A DNA stretch of 64,000 nucleotides, taken from contig CAMGYJ010000011.1 in assembly GCA_946122785.1 (NCBI GenBank), forward strand, positions 43,736,513 through 43,800,512, given 5' to 3'. The notes under the pieces are model-generated. The model saw only the letters and a program-made list of their open reading frames with translations. It had not been told where the DNA came from and searched no databases. The DNA comes from Linum tenue (lineage: Eukaryota > Streptophyta > Magnoliopsida > Malpighiales > Linaceae). This document shows positions 45,827 through 55,940 of this stretch, piece after piece. Within the stretch, counting starts at the first letter, position 1, and every line of letters begins with the position of its first letter. Made by a program: the position numbers and the translations under genes.

Positions 45827-48800
45827 TGTAGACACCACTTTTTGTCCGGGTTAAAACCTTTTTACTTAAATAAAATTTAGTTTTTATTGAAGATTTGCAA
45901 TAGCGAGTTAATTGATTTTCAAGCTAAAACATATTGATATTGCTCGAGATTGGTCGTGGTCGCCATAACTTGACTAGATTAAGCAATAGCAAATCTTGAT
46001 CGATACGATTCGATGGTGAGAGTCAGCTTCTTTTGCTTTGATTAGACGAGCGAGACATGGACTTCATTTTGTTATCATATGAGCTCGATTATTTTCTTAA
46101 AACGGTGGGTCTAGTGAGGATTGGACTCAACTTTGGAACATTAAAGATAAAGAAGTAAAATAACAATCTTATTAAAATAAATTCCAATTACATGTACAGA
46201 TACATTACTACAAAGTTGTTACATAAATGACCTTTAAAACTGTATAAATAAAAGAAATTGGGCTCAAGTCAAAGCCCAACCAAAGAGGCAACTGTCAACA
46301 AAAGTCAAAGCTGGCCAAACTGATCCGTTGACCTGTTCTGACCTAACCCATGACCAATCGAACCCAAAACCCAAACCTGGTCCAACCAATGACCCAAACC
46401 CGGTCAGACCAAATTGGGTATTCTAGCTTGCTTGCTGCCTAAGCAGCCTCTTTCTATAAAAAGAGCCCTTTGGGCACTTACAACGGGGGGCTTCTCTGAA
46501 AAACCAAACTCTGCAAAAGCACCCCCTGCAGACTCCCTCTCTTCTTCTTCTTCATCTCTTGATCATTCCCAAACTCCTTCCCTTCCAAAACACACAGCCA
46601 CAGCCTGAAACCCTCTTCCACTTCTTCCACCTTCTTTTTCCAACCACAAGCCCACCACAAAGAGACAACTTCTTCTTAACGAAACTCTGCAGAAACAGGG
46701 ACACCCTCTTAACCCCAACAGAAACAGAGCAGAACAGAGAGAACCATGGTTGTCACGCCGGCCGGCGTGCCACCGGTTGTACCTGGTTCAACCGATACCG
46801 GTCATAAAACCGGCGTGACACCACCGGTATGACCGGCATGATCGATATACGAATCTCCAAGTAAAATGACCTTATTTTAGTGAATTTAATTGATAAAAAT
46901 TATTTTATTATTTATTTTATGAGTATAAAAGTTAAATATTGTTGTTATTTGTTGAATTCAAGTATAAATGTTTAGGTATTGACGTTAATGTCATGTTTCA
47001 ATATGAGTATTTATAATTTTATTTTTAATATTGACCGGCATGAACCGGCACAAACCGGTATGTGCCACCGGTCGAACCATTCCACATGCTAGACCGGCAC
47101 ACTGGCATAAACCGGTTTGACAACCTTGGAGAGAACAAAACTCTGCAAAATCCCACTTCCACTCATTTCTTCTTCTTTCTTTTAGCAACACACAAAACAT
47201 ACACAAGGAAAAGAGATAGCAATAAGACAATCTCATTCTACTTCCTTCTACTCTTAGCCGATACACCACACACACAAACAGAAGCCAAAAACAAATCCAA
47301 AAAGGACAACAAAAAAAACCTCACTACAAACATCCTCCCCTGCCGCCAACATCAGCAAAAGCACAAAGGAGGTAGCGGACAAAGAAGCTCAGAGAATCAA
47401 GGAGAGGGAGAATCATCACCCAAACAACAAAAAAGGTCAAAAAGGTTGGTAGTCACTAAAAATCATAAATCATCATCCAGTATCCATATAATGCTTAATC
47501 CAAGCTGTACAAATCGACTTAGATCTCTAAAAGCAATCCAGCTAAAATTAACTCCAACCAAATTATAAGATGGTTAATCTCACCACCATGATAACAAAAT
47601 AAACAAACAAATCGGATTTTTTCTTGCTTTCTTTACAAGTTCATTATAGTTCTTTCTATACCTATATATTAGCTTTTGTCATCTACTTCATTGTTTCCAC
47701 TTATCAGTATTTCCATTGATCAATCATATCACATGTTAGAAGCTACACGTTTCCTATATGTGTTTCGTTTTAGTAGTTTTACTTAGCTTTCCACCACATA
47801 TACAACTAAGCTAACATCAAAACACATAAGCTACAATAAACTTATAGAAATCTCAGATTTGAAAGATACCATATTCGCACAAAATTCCAGTTATAAACAC
47901 AAGATTTCCATATGATTTTTCAAGCCATAAACTTCAAAATCCAAAAATTACTATGAACACCATAAACTTATAAACTAAACCCACTTTACCAAAACCATAA
48001 ACACTCGTAGAGAGCATAGTCTCAAACCAAGACTAGCAACTACCATGATTTCTCAAATTATAGTCCAAAACCAACCCCAAACCGAACACCATTATCACAA
48101 AGCTAATTTCCAGATTCACACTTACACGTACCATCAATCCCCAAATTTAAACCCATAATACACAACGATACAGATATGTAAACCCATTTTTAAACCACTA
48201 GATAGGAAATCTTACGCTTACAAACAACCATATTCGCAAATAAAAACAGTTATAAGCACAAACTTCCAAAACCAAAACTTTCCACCACAAACGCTTCTAT
48301 AACCAAAAGTACAAACCACAAACCGAATTTCCAGGTTATTAAGCTCCATCACCAACCATAAACGCAGAAATCCCAGCACTACCATAAAACCTCATATTTT
48401 CATATTCAGACCCACAATCTATCACATAAATACCAACTTTCTGGAGTTCCATACCATGAAAAGAAATTTTCAGGACTATAAACCACCACTAGCGAATCAA
48501 ACCCAGCTAAGAAACGACCCAGAGAAACAAAAGCTTACCAAAACAGAGTTCACTCATCTTGTCTTTGTCGCCGCCGGAGAAGCTCGGAGCTGCCGTTGTT
48601 GACCCTCTTTCCTTCCTTCGCCCTTTCCTCGTCCCCCTTTCAACAAAACCCAAAAAAAGGAGCGAAATCAGAATCCAATCGAAGAGTAAATAAACCAAAA
48701 ATTAAAAAGAGGGGTCGAAACCCTCACCCGTCACTGCCAGGCCTCTGTCGTCGGCCACCTTATCTCCTTCGTCCAATCACAAATCAGAAGCCCCAACTGA

Positions 48801-50148
48801 CGATATGCCGGCGGTGCCGAGAGTGAAACGTCGGCGCCTGCTCCATCTCCTCCTTCCTTTCCCACTCACCTCCATCAAAAACCCAGGAAATTTATTCAGA
48901 ACCCCCAAACCTAGCAAAATCGAACCTTAAAATCAACATGCAACCTTTTAAAGAAAGCTTACTTTCGTCGTTGTCTTCGCCGGCGACCACCTGGTTACAG
49001 TGGCCGTCGATCTGCCTGTCGTCGGGCCCTCTACTCGTCTCGACAAAGAGGAGGAGAGATGGTGTTTTGGGCGAGACGAGAAAGAGAGCAAGTCGGAGAT
49101 AGGATCGGAAGGGAGAAACAGAAGGAAGAGCGAATTGAGATTTGGTTTGTCTGGATTTTCTTTCTTCATTTCGGTTTTGCCATGGGAGAAGAGAGGAGCG
49201 GCGGAAATAAGCTAGGGTTAGGGTTTGTGTTACTAACCACAATTATATCCTCTGCCCGCTAAAACGACCCCGACGTCGTCGTTTGACGCGTTTACCACCA
49301 AAAACGACCCGAGAGAGTCCAAAACGCAAATAAAAAAATATATGCTCTTCTAGGATCGAACCGTCGACCTACAGTCAAGTTCATTTTTCAGTCAATAATT
49401 TAAACCACTAGGCTGGTCGCCTACCAGTTGTACACAAATTAATCTCAGTTAAATTGAACTTAAATAACCATAATACTGATTTCTATAAGAATCATTAACT
49501 TCATTTGAATTAGTTTCCTGCATACGTATGTTTCTTTTCTAAAAATCCTTAATACGAAAAGACATGCTCGCTAGAACGTGAGATCATGTAACCAATAAAT
49601 AATTAAGTCATCACACTAATATTATCTTCAAAGAAGAAATGCAATATCTAAACTTACACGATCAATAGAAAGTGTAAGGTTTTCTCTTTTCAAAACCGAT
49701 CAATATCATCGAACTACGTGGACTTTGATCCCGATTAAATCGGGTACGTAGGCAACCAATAGGTTCGAGTCCAACTAACTAAAAAACCTCTTTCTTTAAT
49801 TTTGAGATTTTACATCAATAGATGTTTGCTCAAATTGTAATAACAAAATACTTAAATTAATCGAATACAATCATTCGCAATAAGCTACAAATAATAATAC
49901 ACCCAACCTTTAAAAACTTATCGATTTAGGTAGTACCCATTTGGGGCGTTGTGGGGTGTGAATACACTTCCCCACATGTAACCGTACTCCCGAACCTAGA
50001 ACAATCTAAAATTCGCAGACCAGAATTCTGGTTTTAACAAAAAAATTAAAACCGGAAAATGGTGTTCGACCCACCCCAAAGCACGGTCGATGGCGACTCC
50101 GATCTATTCGCGACGGATTCCCCCGATCGCGAGGGGGCGGTTGCGACA
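45827..50148 (+). repeat. LTR copy 2 (4322 bp), contains a hAT MITE
   Basis: Preceded by the polypurine tract and followed by ATATT and the LINE. The length excess over copy 1 (389 bp) equals the 382-bp MITE plus its 8-bp duplication, minus a TTC, plus a GA. Confidence 0.9.
46747..47128. mobile_element. hAT MITE (382 bp) in LTR copy 2
   Basis: Left end CATGGTTGTCA and the reverse complement of the right end CAAGGTTGTCA. Flanked by GAGAGAAC (46739-46746 and 47129-47136); LTR copy 1 has a single GAGAGAAC and no insert. Subterminal regions are filled with ACCGG/CCGGT motifs, the same core as in the 6007-9964 element. Centre AT-rich. Confidence 0.92.
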
Positions 50149-50225
50149 ATATTTATTAATCTTCTTTAGTATAGCTGTATACTTACCCTCTGCCTTAAAA
50201 CCTCTTGTGTTCCAGGTAAGGATTT

Positions 50226-51599
50226 TCATCTCTTACCCCTTCCCTTTCCACCTTTTCCTCCTCTCCTTGGTTGAATAGGCACCAGAGGAGAATCAACCCA
50301 AACTCTCTTTCCCTTGTCAATTAATGGCTGCCTGTTCTCCTTCCCTTTATCCCCCTGAGATGCCTGTGAGCAAAGATTCCCAGTTAATGGTGACCTACTG
50401 CTTACAGACGATTGTTCAACAGCAACAGGACTCCCACCTAGAGGTGATGATCCCATCACTATTTGAACAAAGCTCAGAGGGGAGCCCCCAATAGAAAGGC
50501 CAGGGACCACATCAGTCTTAGCACTAGTCTGAGAGTCTAAATCAGCACCCTGTATCACTGACTCCCTCCCTTCCTCAGTACCAGGACCATGCTCAGTATC
50601 TATCTCAACCTCCATCACAACACCTGTTTCCTCAGCCCTTGAAACCAACTCCCCACCAGCTGCAGCAGTTGCATCAGCATCCAGTACTTCCTCTTCATCA
50701 CTTTACATCTCATTCGCCGCAACACCCTGAGATTCAGCAGCCTCATGGTTCTCCCCTTCCTCTGCACCCTCACCAACTACTCCACACTCAGAAGCCAACA
50801 CCCCTTGACTACCATCCTCAGCATTACCCTGCACATCCCCCACCAATTCACCATCCTTAACCTTCCACTGCTGCACAGGCTCCTGCACACAGCTATGACC
50901 AAAGACCCGACACTTAGAACAGACTTTCGGAAGATGAGAGTACCCCAAACCGATTTCAAAAGCAGAGTCGTTATCAGGGTAGAAACGAGCCTTGTCCGGA
51001 AATTCACAATCAGCTGCAATTTCCACACAAACTTTCGCAAACCCCAATTGCGCACCTACCCTAGTCTTCTGATCAGTCCAAAGCGGCTTCCCAATTACAC
51101 TGGCAACCCATTCAACCCCATCACTGCCCAGGTATTCCAGTGGCAACCCTCTAATCGTGACCCAGATCGGCAACGTTTCGACTTGAGGGACAATTGGCTG
51201 GATGCCCACTTCCCATTTCCTGAAAAAAATTGGGTTCCCTCTGAAATGCCACGGACCTGAAGTAAAGACCCACTCGCACGACGAAGAGGAAGGGAACTGA
51301 AAAATCAGCAGCCGCGGACCAAATCGCGAGACCCTCACTGTGCCATCTCTCCCCCAAAGCTTATTCGTCCATGACTGGAGCTCAGCTACCTCCGGACGCT
51401 TCCCGACGAACTGCCCCACCAGGGAATCCCGCCATCGCAAAGCGCCCTTCTCCTTGACCTCTTTCGGAATCCTAAACCCATCGTTAACTCGCTTTGGTGG
51501 CCTGAAGGTGAGTTGCTTCTCTGGAGCAACAGCAAACAGACTTACCCAGGATGAAGAGCCCTCGCCAGCCGGAGAAGCCGGCGAGGCAGCCATCGCCAA
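50226..51599 (-). pseudogene. LINE ORF1 (DUF4283 and CCHC-like zinc knuckle), one in-frame stop
   Basis: From 51599 the frame encodes a DUF4283 domain (DSLVGQFVGKRPEV, then LWGRDGTVRVSRFG, then LPIWVTIRGLPLEYLG) and a CSKCRVFGHSC knuckle: the RNA-binding ORF1 protein of plant LINEs. A TAA at 50703-50705 interrupts it after AANEM. The same frame resumes with SDEEEVLDADATAAAGGE and runs to TGA at 50226-50228, with a basic end KGGKGRGKR. The stop codon also occurs in the duplicated copy at 40612-40614, so it predates the duplication. The TGA overlaps the ORF2 start codon as ATGA. Confidence 0.85.
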
Positions 51600-51694
51600 T
51601 CTAGGTTTCTTTAGAGAACGAGAGGAGAGAGAAAGAAGGAGAGAGAAATATGACCTAACCTTGTCCCTTCTAGTTTTATCGCAAAAAATGTGGA

Positions 51695-52900
51695 TTACAT
51701 TTGAAAGTAGGATGATTAAAATGGTTTAGTGAAAGGTGTTTAAGATATTTTTGTTGAATCTTGGCATTTCACGGGAAGAACTGGGAAGCTTGTTGTTTGA
51801 AACTGAGACATGGGGAAAAAAATAGTGTTGTGAGTCAGCATCTTATGAAATTGTTGTTTTATTCGTGATTGGAGGAAAAAATCCATTCATGTTTGAGTAT
51901 TCCAATTGGTTGGAACTCTTCTCCCACGCGTCATATTAAGGTGGTAAATTGGTTCAACTTAATTGAAATGAATAATTGATCATAAACTATATTTGAGCCC
52001 GTCCGTTGGTCGGATAAATTACATCAAAAGCTTATAAAATAATAGTAATTACTCAAATTATTTATTTAGTACCATGAAAAAAACACAAATTATTCAGTTA
52101 CTAAACATATAAAAAAAATTACATACATCATAAGTTTTACATCTTCATCATTCATGGACAAAAGTGTTTATAAAAAATAAACACCATAACTCATGCAGGG
52201 ATTCAATTGATAAAAATTAAATATTTGAAACGCACTTCACTTTAGTTTTGATGTTAGAAATTATTGTTGATTTCCTTTTGGATTTCTTTTTGATTGCTCC
52301 ACCATCAAAAGCATCTTATCCATACAATTTCATCTTCATGAATGAAACTTCATATTCAGCATAAAAAAATCTCTTCCTTCTTTTCCTACATTACATTAAA
52401 ATCAAATTTTAATGGTAAAATGTATGAAAATGTGAAACATCTTTTCATGATAGAATAATTTCACCTCACCCAAATCATAAATATTATCAACCATTCAATC
52501 CTTACTCCCATCTTTGAAATTTCTATATCCACCAACAATAATCTCTTCCTTTATCTCAATAACGTAATTATCTACATCATTGAATTCACGACCTCTGTTG
52601 TTAACATACTCTTCCTTCTACTCCCGCATTTCACTGAATGCAAAAATCTATTGGCAAAATTTTTAGAATTGTGGAATTTTATATTCAATAACTTAAATTT
52701 ACCAAGTATATGTCATGAACTTTATCTAAGATTGCTCTTCTTCACCCTTAATTATCTTCAAAATATGTACCCACTAATGGGGTTCGCGGATGTTGTAATT
52801 GGTGAGGTTGAGCTGAAATCAACTTCATGCTCTCGGTTTGGGTGGGTTAAGGAGGTGAAAGTTCTCTCATTTTGCCAATATCTATGAGTAGTTTCTCTTA
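51695..52900. other. AT-rich flank with a Helitron-like end, no gene
   Basis: At 51987-52012 the minus strand reads CCGACCAACGGACGGGCTCA, then AATATAG, a decayed Helitron 3' end (hairpin then CTRR-like). Otherwise no recognised feature. Confidence 0.4.
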
Positions 52901-54411
52901 ACACATTCCAAAAGATCTAGCGCATTCGCGATACAAACAAATAAAGTTAGATTAAACAATGTTGTCTCCAACACGCAGATGGTCCTGAATCTATAAAATA
53001 ACAACAATTGAGATACACTATTTGGTCGAAAACTTTTTGTTTTAGTCGGTACTTTGTTTTCTCTCGAATGAATGAACTTGAAGTTGAAAACAACAAAAAA
53101 GTAAAGGTAAATTGTTTACTTAACTACCGTTGTCTTTGATGTTGTTGTATAATTCTTATAAATTTAGTTATCGTAGTTTTCTTCAACTTTCTTTGGCAAG
53201 TTTCAATTAATATGTTTTTCTAACCCAAATTCTTTTGAAATAAGAGTTGAGATGAATGAGATATAATTTGCATATTGTGAACATTTGGAAAGCTCATAAT
53301 TATAGCTCGGGATTTGTGTCAGTTATAACTAAATGAAGTTATGCACCAAAATTTCATCCCTTTTACTTAATTGTTTGAAGGTCATATTGGAGTCTAGAGC
53401 CCTGTTTTGTTAATTAGATGATTCTCCAATGTTAATATTTTTTCAAGACATAGAATCAATAAATAGAGTACTTAATAAACATATGAATTAGCTTAAAAAT
53501 AAAAATAATACTGAAATAGGAATAGAACAACAAAGTAATATGTCAGTACATTCAGTTAAACCAATGCCAATGATTCTTTATTGGAGCAAATATCAACAAC
53601 CACCATTTCATCCGACATACGTCTTTTTTATTTTCCAATGGATTTCCAGGTTTCATTAATGGAAATTTTTTGATGTAGTGGGTAATAGCTCTGGTTGCTC
53701 GTTGTTCAAGAATTCTTGTTTGGCCAGTTCATAAAGGAATTTTTTATAAGAATTATCTTCGCACACATTCCAAAAGACCTGTATCCTTCGTGATACAAAC
53801 AAATAAAGCTAGATTAAACAATATTGTCTACAACACGCAGCTACTTTTTAATATATAAAATAACAACAATTGAGATACACTATTTGGTCAAAACCTTTTT
53901 ATTTTTGTGGGTACTTTGTTTTCTCTCGAATGAATGAACTTGAGGTTGAAAACAACAAAAGAGTAAAGGTAAATTGTTTACCTAACTAATATTGTCTTTG
54001 ATGTTGTTGTATAATTCTTATAAAATTACTCATCATAGTCTTCTTCAACTTTTCTTTTGCAAGTTTCAATTAATATGATTTTATAACCCAAATTCTTTTG
54101 AAATCAGAGTTGAGACGAATGAGATATAATTTGCTGAATTTTTAACATTTGGAAAGCTCTAATTATTGCTCGGAATTTGTGCCAGTTGTAACTAAATGAG
54201 GTTATCCACCAAAATTTTATCCCTTTTACTTAATTGTTTCAAGGTCGTATTGGAGTCTGGAGCACTGTTTTGTCAAATAGATGATTCTCCAATGTGAATA
54301 CTTTTTTTTCGAGGCATAGAATCAATAAATATAGTACTTAATAACCATATGATAACTTAAAAATTAAAATAATATTGAAATAGGTATAGCAAAACAAAGT
54401 AATATGTCATT
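52901..54411. repeat. Imperfect tandem duplication, about 0.86-kb period
   Basis: 52901-53547 and 53763-54411 align in the same orientation with an offset of 862-864 bp: ACACATTCCAAAAGA, AACAATTGAGATACACTATT and CTTTGTTTTCTCTCGAATGA recur at matching places. The 3' part of the first unit (53548-53762) is not repeated. Non-coding. Confidence 0.8.
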
Positions 54412-55190
54412 ACAAAATGAATTTTTTATAAGAATTATCATCGCACTAATATAATTTTTCCACTAATATTTTATCAAAATCAAGCAAAGTTATTAATAAT
54501 GAAAGAAAAAGGAGTTTGCAGTTTGTCATATGGCAAAAGAAAAGTATATTAAAAAAACCTAGGTCTAAGGTGGTATAATCTCTTAATTTGTTTTTATTAT
54601 TGTTCAGAAAAAGAACCTATGAAATAAATTATCTTACTTCTCGTTTTAAACTTTGAACTTCTAGTATCTAAATAGAGATTGTAATATACATTTCATAGGT
54701 CTTAGAAAAAATCAATATCTAAAAGAAGAGTTGAGGAATTAACTTATAATTAAATAAACAATCACTTATAATTATATTCATAAACCTTATCACCCTTATC
54801 ATTCCTATTATGACGTTGAATTATTTTATTTTGTATATGTGTTATGGGAATCCTCAAATCCAAAGTTATAATTGAAAATTATTTGATTTGAGTTAAGTTA
54901 TTAAAAATTAATTATTTAGTTAAGTCACACATATAAGAATTTGTCACAAACACTGGAAGGAAATAAAATAAACAAACTAAACCTTATAAGAATTTGTCTC
55001 AAACATGACCGTCTTTCCTACTAAAAAAAATAATAATTAGTTTTAACTTGTTTCCTACGGAATCTATTCTCCATTAGTATAATTAACATAATCTCGGGTT
55101 TCTAATAGAGTCCGGGTTTATATTAATTAAATTATCTAAAATGTCCTTCATAAATTTATTCACAAGGCTCGAAAACCTCCAAACAATATA
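54412..55190. other. AT-rich, no gene seen
   Basis: No recognised feature. Confidence 0.4.
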
Positions 55191-55909
55191 CTAGTTTGGT
55201 ACCCCGTCCGTTGGCTGGGTAAATTTTGTTTGAAATATGTACTTTGGTATTTTTTACCTCCTAAGGTGTCTATTTTGTTCAGTTTGTCATGTCCTCTCTC
55301 ATTCCGAATCGTGTATACCTTTGAGTCCGATCAGTTGCCCGCTAAATGATTTTTTTAAGGTAAATTAGTTTGTACCGCACGACAATATTTTAGCATCCAT
55401 GAAATTGTTGTGCATTATTATTATGATATTACAAAATTAAACATTGATATAATTTAGTAACTCAGTAGAATAAGAAATTTGTTCTCCGATCTATGTTAGT
55501 ATATACTTTATGGTGGTATAATCGAATGATATTGATATAGTTTCGCAACTACCGAATAGGAACATGCCTTGTAAATATATGATTGTGGCTATGTTTATAA
55601 AAAAGCATATATCAAAATTGGTATCCTTGTGTAGATCACATAAAATCTGATTTTTTTGCGCAATAATATTTAAATTCGGAGTTGAAACGAAATAAATATG
55701 GATCAATTAAGAATAGTAGGGGAGATTGAAAAAGAAGAGAGAGAGAGAGAGTTAAGTGGCACATTCTAATTGGGGTATAGAAAAATTTAAAAGAAAAATA
55801 AAGGAGTTAAGAAAAAATCTGATTGGTCAGAAGGGTGCTGACGTGGATGCGTAGGAGGGCTGGAATTTTAAAATGGTGAAGATAGTTTTTAGAAAAGCCT
55901 TTATATATA
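55191..55909 (-). mobile_element. Helitron-like element or fragment, 3' end on the left
   Basis: Minus strand at 55220-55191 reads CCCAGCCAACGGACGGGGTA, then CCAAACTAG: a short hairpin followed by CTAG, as at Helitron 3' ends. The right limit is set only by the next CTAG end at 55910 and is uncertain. No coding frame. Confidence 0.4.
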
Positions 55910-55940
55910 CTAGATTTGGGCCCGCCCGTTGGCCGAATGA
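55910..55940 (-). mobile_element. Helitron 3' end
   Basis: Minus strand CGGCCAACGGGCGGGCCCAA, then ATCTAG: hairpin-forming CGGCC/GGGCG region and CTAG terminus, followed by T. The element would extend to the right; its 5' end was not found. Confidence 0.5.

Larger units (their letters stand above)
36125..50148 (+). mobile_element. Young LTR retrotransposon (LARD-like), internally rearranged
   Basis: Starts TGTAGACACC and ends GGTTGCGACA, inserted into the LINE with flanking ATATT on the far left (36120-36124) and far right (50149-50153). The two LTR copies (36125-40057 and 45827-50148) are nearly identical. I saw two base changes (near 36276 versus 45975, and near 39734 versus 49825), one TTC unit, one GA unit and a MITE insertion as the differences. 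The copy 2 LTR is preceded by a clear polypurine tract. Copy 1 is not followed by a primer-binding site but by ATATT and LINE DNA (40058-40655), then by internal sequence. No gag or pol motif occurs anywhere. The LTR ends resemble those of Tat-type Ty3 elements. Confidence 0.85.
32706..51682 (-). mobile_element. Near full-length L1-type LINE, split by an LTR retrotransposon
   Basis: The 12-mer AAAAAATGTGGA lies at both ends (32694-32705 and 51683-51694). The 3' end is an A-run (T at 32707-32715), the 5' end lies about 83 bp before ORF1. Removing the insertion 36125-50153 leaves about 4.95 kb with ORF1 then ORF2 in the canonical order. The coding frames cross the insertion point exactly (KKINKY followed by SIDIVAILEP) once one copy of ATATT is removed. 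Damage is slight: one stop in ORF1 and one frameshift late in ORF2. Confidence 0.92.
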
